A stretch of DNA of 64,000 nt from Lepus europaeus. Taxonomy: Eukaryota; Chordata; Mammalia; Lagomorpha; Leporidae. Location: the NCBI RefSeq assembly GCF_033115175.1, contig NC_084831.1, positions 13,493,138-13,557,137 of the forward strand, in the 5' to 3' direction. Positions 34,747 to 45,145 of the stretch are shown here, piece by piece. The notes beneath the pieces are model-generated. The model saw only the letters and a list, made by a program, of their open reading frames with translations, did not search any database and was not told the DNA's origin. A program made the position numbers and the translations under genes. How positions within the stretch are numbered: the first letter of the stretch is position 1; each line of letters opens with the position of its first letter.

Positions 34747-35002
34747 TTTCCATCCACTGGTTCACTCCCCAGATGGCCGAAACAACTGGAACTGCACCCA
34801 TCTGAAGCCAGGAGCCAGAAGCTTCTTCCGGGTCTCCCATGTGGGTGCAGGGGCCCAAGGACTTGGGCCATCTTCTACTGCGTTCCCAGGCAGAGCAGAG
34901 AGCTGGATAGGAAGTGGAGCAGCTGGGTCTCAAACCGGTGCCCATATGGGATGCCGGCACTTCAGGTCAGGGCATTAACCCACTGTGCCAGAGCGCCGGC
35001 CC
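34651..35002 (-). mobile_element. C-repeat SINE, type A
   Basis: TSD CATCAGAAATTA at 34639-34650 and CATCAGAAGTTA at 35003-35014. Confidence 0.97.
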
Positions 35003-35305
35003 CATCAGAAGTTACTTAGGTATTATTGATAATTTAATATCAGTATAAGGTTTTAAGTCATCCAGGGATCTTGGGACTTATCTTTAAGCTGCCATCATTC
35101 AAGGTATAATCAATGCTAAGGTTTATTAGAGTGGTGACTCAATTTAGTTCAATACAAATTTGCATCTGTTCCTTACTGTAAATGTTAGCTGGGAATAATG
35201 TTATCTTGTTTGATCAGTAAATCTGAATAAGTACAAGAAAAATGAACTCAAGTAGAATAAAAGGCACTCTGGCATTATACAAGGGTATTTCAAAATGTTT
35301 GTGGA

Positions 35306-35587
35306 GGGGCAGTGCTGTGGTGCAACATGTTAAGCTGCCTCTTAGGACGTCCCAACCCATATCAGAGCGCTGGTTTGAGTCCTGGCTGCTCCAGTTCTAA
35401 TCCAGCTTCCTGCTAACGTGCCTTGGAAGTGGCCAATGAAACCTCAAGTACCTGAGTCCCTGCTACCCATACAGGAGACCCTTTGGCCTGGCCCCGCCCT
35501 GGCTGTTGTGGCCATTTGGGGAGTGAACCAGCAGATGGGAGATCTCTACGTCTCTCTCTATCACTCTGACTTTAAAAAAAAAAAAAA
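35306..35587 (+). mobile_element. C-repeat SINE in mariner-like element
   Basis: Flanked by TCAAAATGTTTGTGGA and TCAAAATGTGGA, an imperfect TSD within the element's left end. Confidence 0.92.
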
Positions 35588-35687
35588 GTCAAAATGTGGA
35601 AAAATCGAATTCAAAGATAAGTTCATTTTGGTGCAAAGATTTCTGAAATCCATGCATAGTTTTCCTAATATGCACTTTCCATAATTT

Positions 35688-35967
35688 GAGAGACTTGGAG
35701 ACAGAGCCAGACAGAGTTCCCATCCACTGGTTCACACCCCCAATGCAACCAATGCAACGGCTGGAACCAGGCTGAGCCAAAGCCAGTCCAGGAACTCCAA
35801 GCCAGGCCTCCTTGTGTGGCTGACAGGAACCCAAGCCTCGAGCCGTCACCGCTGCCTCCCCGGCTGCATTAGGAGGAAGCTGGAGTCAGCAGGCAGAGCC
35901 AGTCACGGAGCCCGGGTGCTCAGTGTGGGAAAGCGTCTTCACAATGCCGCCAAACACCTGCTCGTTC
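35688..35967 (-). mobile_element. C-repeat SINE, type O, in mariner-like element
   Basis: GAGACTTGGAGACAGAG remnant of the GA tract, CCATCCACTGGTTCACACCCC, and a CGCCAAACACCTGC head. Same site and orientation as in the copy at 15868-16171. Confidence 0.85.
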
Positions 35968-36054
35968 CGCAAACTTCTCCAAGTGCCCTCCTGTTCAACA
36001 GTCATAAGTCACGGAAGACGTGAACGTTCTTATTAAGCCAAAACTGGGCCAGCT

Positions 36055-36380
36055 TTGGTGAAAGTTGGTCTAGCAGGTAAAGCCTCTGCCTGCAATGCCA
36101 GCATCTCTCTGGGCGCCGATTCGTGTGCGAGCTGCTCCACTTGTGATCGAGCTTCCTGCTAATGCGCCTGGGAAAGCAGTGGAAGATGACGGCCCGAGTG
36201 CTTGGGCCCCTGTGTCCACGGGGGAGGCCTGGATGAAGCTTCTGGCTCCTGGCTTCTGCCTGGCTCAGTCCAGACTTTTGTGGACATCTGGGGAGGGAAT
36301 CAACAAATAAAAGCTCTCTCTCTGTCTCTCCCGCTCTCTCTGTTACTCTTTCGAATAAATGAATAAATCTTAAAAGAAAA
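36055..36380 (+). mobile_element. C-repeat SINE
   Basis: Decayed first 15 bases; otherwise complete with tail TTTCGAATAAATGAATAAATC. Confidence 0.93.
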
Positions 36381-36451
36381 ACAAAAATTACTAATCTTAT
36401 CTTCCAATGATTTATTTTAATGATGTGAATTTGGGCTCTTAAAACATTTCT

Positions 36452-36800
36452 TTTTATTTATTTATTTATTTATTTATTTTTTGACAGGCAGAGTGGATAG
36501 TGAGAGAGAGAGAGACAGAGAGAAAGGTCTTCCTTTTTGCCGTTGGTTCACCCTCCAATGGCCGCTGCAACCAGCGCATCGCGCTAATCCGAAGCCAGGA
36601 GCCAGGTGCTTCTCCTGGTCTCCCATGGGGTGCAGGGCCCAAGCACTTGGGCCATCCTCCACTGCCTTCCCGGGCCACAGCAGAGAGCTGGCTTGGAAGA
36701 GGGGCAACCGGGATAGAATCCGGCACCCCAACCGGGACTAGAACCCGGTGTGCCAGCACCGCAAGGCGGAGGATTAGCCTGTTAAGGCATGGTGCCGGCC
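36452..36800 (-). mobile_element. C-repeat SINE, type Y
   Basis: TSD TAAAACATTTCT at 36440-36451 and 36801-36812. Its antisense tail has become a (TATT)n run at 36455-36480. Confidence 0.97.
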
Positions 36801-36965
36801 TAAAACATTTCTAAATTTCTATACGAACAATACATGTTTCTTATGGAACAGTTAAAGCATTAGAAATTCAACTTCCTCGTTTTCATGTTTTAAGTATATT
36901 TATAAGCACTTAAAAACATCTACAAGTGATTCATTCAAGAGCTCATTTTCTTTAAGAAACTTTTT

Positions 36966-37012
36966 AAAAAGATATATTTACTTATTTGAAAAGCAGAGTT
37001 ACAGAGAGGCAG

Positions 37013-37048
<36 letters not shown>

Positions 37049-37272
37049 CTTCCGTCTGCTGGTTCACTCCCCAGATGGCCACAATGGCCGGAGCTGTGCC
37101 AATCCAAAGCCAGGAGCCAGGAGTTTCTTCCAGGTTTCCCACATGGGTACAGGGGCCATCATAGCAGGGAGCTGGATTGGAACTGTGGCAGCCAGGACTC
37201 GAACCGGTGACCATATAGGATGCCGGCCCTGCAGGAAGCGGCTCTACCCACCACGCCACAGTGCCAGTCCCT
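36966..37272 (-). mobile_element. C-repeat SINE, type A
   Basis: TSD CTTTAAGAAACTTTT at 36950-36964 and 37273-37287. A deletion removes about 60 bases before CATAGCAGGGAGCTGG. Confidence 0.96.
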
Positions 37273-37289
37273 CTTTAAGAAACTTTTAA

Positions 37290-37634
37290 AGGCCGGCGCC
37301 GTGGCTTCACAGGCTAATCCTCCGCCTTGTGGCGCCAGCACACTGGGTTCTAGTCCTGGTTGGGACGCCGGATTCTATCCCGGTTGCCCCTCTTCCAGGC
37401 CAGCTCTCTGCTGTGGCCCGGGAAGGCAGTGGAGGATGGCCCAAGTGCTTGGGCCCTGCACCCGCATGGGAGACCAGGAGAAGCACCTGGCTCCTGCCTT
37501 CGGATCAGCGAGATGCGCCAGCCGCAGCGGCCATTGGAGGGTGAACCAATGGCAAAAAGGAAAACCTTTCTCTCTGTCTCTCTCTCACTATCCACTCTGC
37601 CTGTCAAAAAAAAAAAAAAAAAAAAAAAAAGAAA
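37290..37634 (+). mobile_element. C-repeat SINE, type Y
   Basis: TSD AAGAAACTTTTAA at 37278-37290 and 37635-37647. It reuses the right TSD of the preceding minus-strand SINE as its own target. Confidence 0.97.
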
Positions 37635-37816
37635 AAGAAACTTTTAATTGAGTTTGTTGAAATTCTATGAAAACAGGAATAGTTTAGACATTCACACAAT
37701 AATGTGTGGAGCCTCCTCTTCAGAACTATAAGCGTAATTAAAAACCAAAACCATAAAAAACTCACTGGTCCAAATACCAAAGTTCTTTCTCCTACATGAT
37801 GGTGCTGAAATTCTTT

Positions 37817-37956
37817 TTTAAAAGATGTATTCAGTTACTTGAAAGTTGCATGACAGAGAGAGAAGAGAGAGAGAGAGTGAAAGAGAGAGAATCTCCCCCT
37901 GGGATGCCGGTGCCGCAGGCCGAGGCTTAGCCTACTATGCCACAGCGCTGGCCCCA
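37817..37956 (-). mobile_element. C-repeat SINE, large internal deletion
   Basis: Tail and GA tract join directly to the head (GGGATGCCGGTGCCGC) at about 37900; some 200 bases missing. Confidence 0.92.
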
Positions 37957-39499
37957 TGACTGTTTCTTAGAAACGTGCTTGGAGCTCTCTGTGGCACCCG
38001 GGGAAGGCTCTGCAAATCTTGCCTTCGGAAGTAGAGAGTTAAAACGACTCTCCATGTGTAGATGGAGGAGGGTGTAGACGAGGTCAGCCCACCTGCACAG
38101 AGGCTCTGCTGCTCAGAGCCTGTCCTCCAAGCCTGCTCTCTTGGCCCCACCCCCTTCCTACCCATAGTCCTCTCTGACTGTGCTCTGCTCACCCTCTCCT
38201 TCTCTGGCTCCATGATGGAGGGCCACGTTAGCAGCCCTGACCCCCAGCCTCTGCGTCTCCCGCTGTCACATGCATGTTATAATGCATGCCGCCATCCATC
38301 TCTTCGTCCCCACCCCCCAAAAACCCCCTCAGCACCGGCTCGTTGGGCACCCAGCCCAGAGCCCTGGCCTGTGACAGGTCCCGGAGCCAGAGTGAGGCCA
38401 CGTGGGGGCACAGCGATGTCTCCCCTTGGGACACCCTCCTCCGTCTTCTTCCTGCCCTGTGGACCCTGGGCTTCGGGGCAGCTCTTGGGAGTCTGGAGCC
38501 TCCTCCCGAGGGTGCCCGGAGCCACTTGCTTCTCCAGACTTGAGTTTCTGTCTTTTTCTCCCCTCCCCCCCACCAATCAAATTCCAGAAATCCAGGTTTA
38601 AAAATAACCCAGCAATGCAATCTTCCCCACCAGGCACTTGGCAAAAACAAACCCTCAACAAAGACTGGTGTGAAGCCTCACCTCACACTTCCTCCTTTTC
38701 GGCCGCCAACGCAGCTCAGTTTGGGGCAGGGAGGCAGGCAGTCCTGGGGGCTGAATGACAAGGACACGGGGCCCGGGCACGCGCCCTCGCGGGAAGGCAG
38801 CTGGCGGAGCCCCTTGCAAAGCGCGCCTCTCCTCGCGGTCCAGCGAGCCGGTCTCCAGCCCTGCGCCGGGCAACAGATCAAAGCCGCCCTGGAAAATGGC
38901 TTCCATTAGTAATCCAGAATTCATCCCGCCTCCCCCGGGAGCCATCAGCGCCACTGGAGCCTGCCTCTCCCCGGCACGACCGAGGGAACAGCCGGCGTGG
39001 CACGGGGAGTAGCAATTTCTACTCTTGCTGGACAAGAAACTCCAACGGCACCCGCTTCTTTGGAGGCTCTATTTGTTAACCTGTCGTCTCTTTGAAGGCT
39101 CATTTTGTGGGTGAGAAAAATGCATGTTGGAAGAGAGAAAGTTCGGGGCCGGGCCGGCCTGGACGACGCTCAAGCCTCCTGGTTCCTCCTTTGAAGCACC
39201 GTGTAGGCCCCTGAGTGGGGCTTTCCTGCACATGCCCGTCTACCTCCCTTTTCAAACAGTCCTGTTGTTTTTTCCCCTTCCCTGCCCTGGGGAAGTTATT
39301 CCAACGGACGACTTTCCACCTCGGCGAGAGCCACGGCCGTGCGGTCTGCTGGCGACAGCTCCCAGCAGAGCCGGGAGACTTTGTGTCTATTCTGAGCTGC
39401 TTTGAGCACAGGATGAGAGAGAGGGACCCGAGCCCAGAGCTTTGCCGGGAGTCACAGGGACGCCAGGAGGAAGCCACTCGTTGCAGATCGGAAGGTGGG
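37957..39499. other. SINE-free GC-rich block with CpG-island-like core
   Basis: The core at 38690-39060 (for example GGCACGCGCCCTCGCGGG, AAGCGCGCCTCTCCTCGCGG) and a second patch at 39300-39400 have dense CpG. Open frames on both strands are composition-driven. No known exon recognised; a distal promoter or enhancer is possible. Confidence 0.5.
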
Positions 39500-39720
39500 G
39501 CTGGGACAAGCACTCACTCAGCACCTGTGAAGGGCCAGGCCCTTGCCCACCAGCCGGTTCCCGTAACCCTCACCGCCGTGGGAGACAGGTTTCTTGGCTT
39601 CCACATCGCAGGCGAGAAACCAAAACTCAGACATTCGTGAGTTGTCCCAGGCAGCCTGGCTTGTGAGCGCCAGAGCTGGGAACAGCCCCGCTGTGGGTGC
39701 CGGGTGTGAGCTGTTTCCCA
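39500..39720 (-). mobile_element. MIR SINE remnant
   Basis: GGCGAGAAACCAAAACTCAG and GCGCCAGAGCTGGGAACAGCC give the MIR order on the reverse strand. Confidence 0.45.
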
Positions 39721-39739
39721 CAGCACGTGCAATCTAACA

Positions 39740-40330
39740 GCCACACTTTAGTCACTGATCACTCAGTTTACTTGAGCACCTACTGTGCACTGAGCCAAAG
39801 ATTCCTTTCTTTATGCAGTTCATGTTCTAGGTGGAGGTGGGGGGAATACAAACACAATGCATTGATAACTACACGATATCACATTCGAGAAGGTCTTATG
39901 CCCCAAGGACAAAAGAAAAAGTGGAACAGAGCAAGGGTATTGGGAGGGCTAGAGACAGTGAGTGCACATTTAAATTGGTAATCAGGGTAGGCCTCATGGA
40001 GGAGGTGACATTTGCGCAAAGACGACTTGGAAGAGGTGTGAGTGAAGAGTGGTGATGCCGAGTGAAGATTACTGGTCAAAGGGACAGGGTAGTCAGAGTA
40101 AAGGCGCCCAGGTGGGAGGGACCTGCGTGGTGTGCAGGAGAAAGAGCAAGCAGGCAGGCGTGCTGGGAGCAGGGCCGCACGGAGTCCATGCACTGAGAAC
40201 GAACTGCACAGGTTCACAGGGGGTGGGGCGTGGGGGGGCTAGGGGAAAGCGAGGAAGAAGCCGAGGAGCAGCGAGGGGACCGCTGTCGCTGCCGTGGAGT
40301 GGCCCGTGTGGCTGAGAGCAGGCCGGGAGC
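39740..40330 (-). mobile_element. L2 3'-end relic
   Basis: TTGAGCACCTACTGTGCACTG, CAGGGTAGGCCTCATGGAGG and GGTGACATTTGCGCAAAGACG are L2 words in reverse order. Decays into GC-rich sequence after about 40150. Confidence 0.65.
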
Positions 40331-40962
40331 AGGGGAGCGGCGGGGGCGTCAGGATCCGGTTGGCTTTGGAAGCAGGCAGCAGAGTTTCCTGGCCCATCAG
40401 CGTGGGGAACTTCTGGGCAACTCAGAGGTTTTTGCTGGGCCGTGGGGAGGAGGGAGGCCTTGGGGACGGGGCAGGAAAGACCTGGAATTTGGTTTGGGGC
40501 AAATCCGAGATGGGTGACTGCTCTCCCCGCACTGCTGGAGAAGTAGCATTGGAACGGCCAGCTGGGCAGACGCACGGAGGCTGAGCAGCCCCCAGGGCAC
40601 CTGGGCAGGCCGGGAGCTTCCTCTCCACAGCCTCCCACCCACCGAGGGGTCGGTGGACGTGGGTAGAAAAAAATTCCACGTTGCGTCTTCACTGGCCTTG
40701 AGCTGGAACTTAGTGCTTCCTTTCATTGCAAGCGAGAGCAACCAACCCCAGCGACCCGACAGCACCGGCCTCGCCACCGAGGGCACCTCCGGCAGCGTCA
40801 CTTGGTGCCACCGGAGCTGCGGGGCACCCGCATTGTCTTTCACCCTCGCCGAGTCTTTCAATTTAGGGGAGCTACTGGACCTGCTGCTCAGCCTTCTGGT
40901 CTCGTGCACGCACAGCTCGTCTATTGCCGTAGCAGAAACCGGAGTTTAAAGCCTTCCTGAAA
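40331..40962. other. GC-rich unique sequence
   Basis: CpG moderately frequent (40250-40370 and 40750-40860). No exon or repeat recognised. Confidence 0.45.
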
Positions 40963-41184
40963 GGGGCTGGCGTGAGGGCGCACAGGTTAAGCTGCTGCTA
41001 GCAGCGCTGGCATCCCATATCGGAGCGCTGATTCAAGTCCCAGCTGCTCTACTTCTGACGAGCCTGGGAAAGCAGCAGAAGATGGCTCCTGCCATATTCC
41101 TGACATGGATGGAGTTCTGGAGTCCTGGCTTCGTCTTGGCCCAGCCCTGGCTGTTGTGGCCTTTGGAATGAACCAGTGGATGGA

Positions 41185-41218
<34 letters not shown>

Positions 41219-41262
41219 CTCTTCTACCCTTCAAGTAATTAAAAAAATTAATCTTTAAAAAA
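40963..41262 (+). mobile_element. C-repeat SINE
   Basis: Middle shortened; a (TC)n run at 41190-41215. Probable TSD TTCCTGAAA and TTCTGAAAA. Confidence 0.93.
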
Positions 41263-41389
41263 ATTCTGAAAAAGTACGTCACTATATTTGGCTTCCTTTT
41301 CATGCTATGTATTTTATTGTTTGTATCTAAAATCAGTATTTTGGGAAAGGATTTATCAGCTCCCACAGACTGTCAAAAGGGGGTTCATA

Positions 41390-41713
41390 GGGGCTGGTGT
41401 TATGGTGTAGCCGGTAATGTCGCTTTCTCTGTCACCAGCATTCCATTTGGGCACCAGTTCGGGTCCCGGCTGTTCCACTTCCTTTCCAGCTCCCTGCTAT
41501 GGCCTGGGAAAGCAGTAGAAGATGGCCCACGCGCTTGGGCCCCTGCCCTCACAGGGAGACCTGGAAGAAGCTCCTGGCTCCTGGCTTCGTCCTGGCTTCG
41601 TCCTGCCCATGGTGGCCACCTGAGGAGTGAGGCAGAGGATAAAGATCTCCCCGTCTCGGCCTATCTCTCTGTAATTCTGATTTTAAAGCAAACAAATATT
41701 TTAAAAACGTTTA
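41390..41713 (+). mobile_element. C-repeat SINE
   Basis: TSD AAAAGGGGGTTCATAG and AAAAGGAGGGGTCCATAG. GGCTTCGTCCT is duplicated near 41582-41603. Confidence 0.94.
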
Positions 41714-41789
41714 AAAGGAGGGGTCCATAGCACCCCTGAGCTAAGCTAAGAATCCTCAGCAAGATGGGAGGGAAGAAGAGCGTTGCTAA

Positions 41790-41955
41790 AATGTCTTAGT
41801 CCGTGCCCGGAACTCGGCCAGGAATGTTTCGCGCCTCACTCACTCCCCGTGTTGCAAGGTGGACATTATTCTCATTTGATGGCTGAGGCATCGAGCCCCA
41901 GACCGGGGAAAGTTACCTGACCAGTCCGTGGAAAATAGGTGCTCAAACTCGGGGC
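41790..41955 (-). mobile_element. MIR SINE remnant
   Basis: GACATTATTCTCATTTGATG and GGAAAGTTACCTGACC are in MIR reverse order. Confidence 0.55.
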
Positions 41956-41961
41956 TGTCTG

Positions 41962-42402
41962 ATTTTTTTTTTTTTTTTTTAAGATTTATTTATTGGGGCA
42001 AGCGTTGTGATGTACCGGGTAAACCAGCGGATGGAAAATCTCTCTCTGTCTCTGTCTCTCCCTCTTTCTTTGTAAATTCTTTAAAAAAAAAAAAGACTTA
42101 TTTATTTGAAAGTCAGAGCTAGAGAGAGAGAGAGAGAGAGAGAGCTTCCATCCATTGGTTCAAGCCCCAGTTGCCCACAGCAAGCCAGGGACGGACCAAG
42201 CTGAAGCCGGAACTTGGAGGTCAGTTGTGGGCAGCAGGGACCCAAGCACCCAAGCACTTGAGCCGTCACCTGCTGCCTCCCAGAGTGCAAAACAGCAGGA
42301 AGCTGGACTTGGAAGTGGAGCTTGGACTTGAACCCTAGCCTCTGACACAGGTTGAGGACTTCCCATGTGGTGTCCTAACCGTTGTGCCAAATGCCTGCCC
42401 CT
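41962..42402 (-). mobile_element. C-repeat SINE, type O, split by a mini-SINE
   Basis: T-run and tail at 41962-41994, body at 42106-42402 with a GTGCCAAATGCCTGCCCC head. ACCCAAGC is doubled at 42239. Confidence 0.93.
41995..42091 (+). mobile_element. Mini C-repeat: head joined to 3' end
   Basis: About 29 bases of head (GGGGCAAGCGTTGTGATG) fuse at GGTAAACCAGCGG to the last 60 bases of a SINE. TSD AAGATTTATTTATT (41981-41994) and AAGACTTATTTATT (42092-42105) shows it inserted in this shortened form or was deleted afterwards. Confidence 0.88.
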
Positions 42403-42430
42403 TCTCATACATTTGTGACATTAACCTCTT

Positions 42431-42756
42431 TTTTTTTAAGGTTTTATTTATTTATTTGAGAGGTAGAGTTGCAGGGAGAGGGAGAGACAGAGAGAGAGGT
42501 CGTCTATCTGCAGGCTCACTCCCCAGATGGCTGCAATGGCTTGAGGTGAGCTGATCTGAAGCCAGGAGCCAGGAGCCTCTTCTGGGTCTCCCACGTGGAT
42601 GCAGGGGCCCAAGCGCTCGGGCCATCTTCCACTGCTTTTCCAGGCCGCAGCAGAGTGCTGAATTGGAAGAGGAGCAGCTGGACTAGAACCGGCATCCACA
42701 TGGGATGCTGGCACTGTGGGTGGAAGATTAACCTACTGTACCACAGCACCAGCCCC
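42431..42756 (-). mobile_element. C-repeat SINE, type A
   Basis: Complete. TSD TAACCTCTT at 42422-42430 and 42757-42765. Confidence 0.95.
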
Positions 42757-42876
42757 GTAACCTCTTGCCAATTTTAGGCATTACCGGTTAACTTGCAGTG
42801 TCATTAGTTAGGCAGAATTCCTTAAGTTTGATGTAAACAAATTCACGAAGCTCCGTCCTTAGGAATTTGTGCTTTG

Positions 42877-43118
42877 GGGCCGGCACACAGTGCAGCAGGT
42901 TGAAGCCCGGCCTGAAGCGCCAGCATCCCATATAGGCGCCGGGTCTAATCCCACTGCTCCTCTTCCGATCCAGCTCTCTGCTGTGGCCTGGGAAAGCAGC
43001 AGAAGATGGCCCCAGTCCTTGGGCCCCTGCACCCACGTGGGAGACCTGGAAGAACCCCTGGCTCCCGGCTTCAGATCGGCCATTTGGGGAGAGAACCAGC
43101 GGATGGAAGACCCCCCCA
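42877..43118 (+). mobile_element. C-repeat SINE, 3'-truncated
   Basis: Good head and middle; stops after GATGGAAGACCCCCCC with no CT tract or tail. Confidence 0.92.
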
Positions 43119-43395
43119 CCGTGATCCTCACCTAGGCGACCTCCTGCATTTTGTTCCTCTGCTGAGTGTGTCTTCTCCCTTCGTAGCTTTTCTCCTTCTG
43201 GTGCCTGCTTGGAATATGGGTGCTCTGTGGGCACCCAGTCTCTCCCTCGCTCCTCTGCATAAGGAGCCAGTCCCCCTGCCCCCGGTGTTCTGCCCTCTGG
43301 CTGCCGCCTGCACCACTGGCCCGAGGATGCCACCTTTGTGGAGTCACTGACTGCTCGATATTCTTTCTCCATAGCTTTGCAAGAATTCTCAGGGT

Positions 43396-43470
43396 GGGCG
43401 TTTAGCCTACAGTTCGGATGCCCACGTCCCCATTGGGGTAGCTGGGTTTGATGCTCAGCTCAGGCTCTTG
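43396..43470 (+). mobile_element. C-repeat SINE head fragment, type O
   Basis: GTGGGCGTTTAGCCTACAG head, cut after GCTCAGCTCAGGC by the next copy. Confidence 0.7.
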
Positions 43471-43508
43471 GTTTATTTTGCAAGGCACAGTTACAGAGAC
43501 TGATGAAG

Positions 43509-43548
<40 letters not shown>

Positions 43549-43808
43549 TCCATCTGCTGGTTTGGTTCACTGCCTAATTGGCCACAACAGCTGGGTGTGG
43601 GCCAGGCCGAAGCCATGAGCCAGGATCTCCATCCAAATCTCCCCTTTGGGCAGCAGGGACCCAAGTTTGCAATCACCTGCTGTCCCCCAGGCACATTAAC
43701 AGGCAACTGGAGTGGAAGCAGAGACGCCAGGACTCAAACCAGCATCCAGATACAGAATATGGATGTTTCAAGCAGTGGCTCAACCTGCCTTGCCGTGATA
43801 TTGGGCCC
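43471..43808 (-). mobile_element. C-repeat SINE, type O
   Basis: Pure (GA)n run at 43514-43544; TTGGTTCACTGCCTAATTGG and GCCTTGCCGTGATATTGG head. Confidence 0.92.
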
Positions 43809-43821
43809 CTATAACTTCCCA

Positions 43822-43846
43822 GTTTGTTTGTTTGTTTGTTTGTTTC
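43822..43846. repeat. (GTTT)n microsatellite
   Basis: Six GTTT units, probably an evolved SINE tail. Confidence 0.95.
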
Positions 43847-43858
43847 TTAAGATAGAGT

Positions 43859-43895
<37 letters not shown>

Positions 43896-44128
43896 GATCT
43901 TCCATCTGCTGGTTCACTCCCCAAATGACTGAAATGGCTGGGCCCAATCCAAAGCTAGAAGCCAAGAGTTTCATCTGGGTTTCCCACGCTGGTGCAGGGC
44001 CCAAGCACTTGGGCCATCTTCTACTGCTTTCCCAGGCGCATTAGCAAGGAGTTGGATTGGAAGTGGAGCAGCCAGGACTTGAACTGGTGCCCATATCGAT
44101 GCCTGTGCTGCAGCCACAGCACAGGGTC
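43847..44128 (-). mobile_element. C-repeat SINE
   Basis: Pure (GA)n run at 43860-43890; head decayed near 44128. Confidence 0.92.
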
Positions 44129-44828
44129 TTACCCAAGGCTCCAGGGTTTTATCCACGTTGGGTTCTGCAGCCCTGGAGCTTCCGCCCAGCTCTTGGGGCT
44201 GTCATGGGCGGAGAGATCATCACCCTCTCCCCCAGTAATGGAGCGGCTTTACCTGTGACACCTCAGCACCAGCTCCAACTTTCCGGTTTATAAAGGCAGG
44301 TGAGCTCAGGCCCTCACGAAGGGAGCTTACTCTTAACTTTTGGGATGGGCAGTGGGGGAGATAGTGCCAGCTCTCCATCCACCATGATCCCCTTAAAGGC
44401 CCAGGGCGGCATATCCAGGCCGGTGCAGGGATGAGTTAGGTCAGCACAGCATCCCCAGTTTGTCTCTGGAATCCTTCCAGACCACCTCCTGTTTTTCCAC
44501 CCTCCTACTCCTTGTTCGTCAATTTCTTGGTTCTCGGTTCTCTTTGTCTTGGCTTCATACGATGGTTTCTCTCCTCCGCCCGCTGCCTTGCTGGACGATC
44601 CTCCCGGCTTACTCACACTTCTGGCTCTCCACACATGGACGGAGCCGAACCATGGATTCAGGGTTTGTCCGGTCTCCCACAGGGCTCCCGAGGGAGGAGG
44701 CTGCCCGTGTGTGGGATCCGCAGGACGTGGCCCATCTCTCGCCAGGACCGCGAGGGTAGTGGCGGTGGCCTTCCGATTTCAAGATGGCAGAATGAAGCCA
44801 CTTCTGCCCCATCTTTAGAAATCACCCC
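44129..44828. other. Unique sequence
   Basis: SINE-free, moderate GC, no recognised repeat or exon. Confidence 0.45.
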
Positions 44829-45145
44829 CAAGGGACCAGCGCTGTGGTGTAGCAGGTAAAGCTTCCACTGTGGCACCAGCACCCCATACGGGTGCCAGTT
44901 GGAGCCCTGGGTGCTCTACTTCCGATCCAGCTCCCTGCCGGTGGCCTGGGAAAGCAGTGAAGGATGGCCCAAATGCTTGGGCCTCTGCACCCACGTGCGA
45001 GACCCAGAAGAAGCTCCTGGCTCCTGGCTTCGGCCTGGCCCAGCCATGATCGTTGTAGCCATTTGGGGAGTGAAACCAGCAGATGAAAGACCTCTCTCTC
45101 TGTCTGCAACTCTGCCTCTCAAATAAATAAATAAATCTTTAAAAA
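44829..45145 (+). mobile_element. C-repeat SINE, type A
   Basis: Near complete (GGGACCAGCGCTGTGGTG to AATAAATAAATAAATC). Confidence 0.95.

Larger units (their letters stand above)
35283..35992 (+). mobile_element. Mariner-like element carrying two SINEs
   Basis: Left end 35283-35305, middle 35588-35687 (AAGATAAGTTCATTTTGG, CCATGCATAGTTTTCC), right end about 35968-35992 (GCAAACTTCTCCAAGTGCCC). One + SINE lies in the left part, one - SINE near the right end. Confidence 0.6.

Noticed and set aside
38062..38601. 179-codon + strand frame, with 140- and 126-codon frames on the other strand
   Set aside because: Overlapping open frames on both strands of a GC-rich block with no splice context or known domain.
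40093..40692. 199-codon minus-strand frame
   Set aside because: GC-driven, proline/serine-rich and overlapping an L2 relic; no family recognised.
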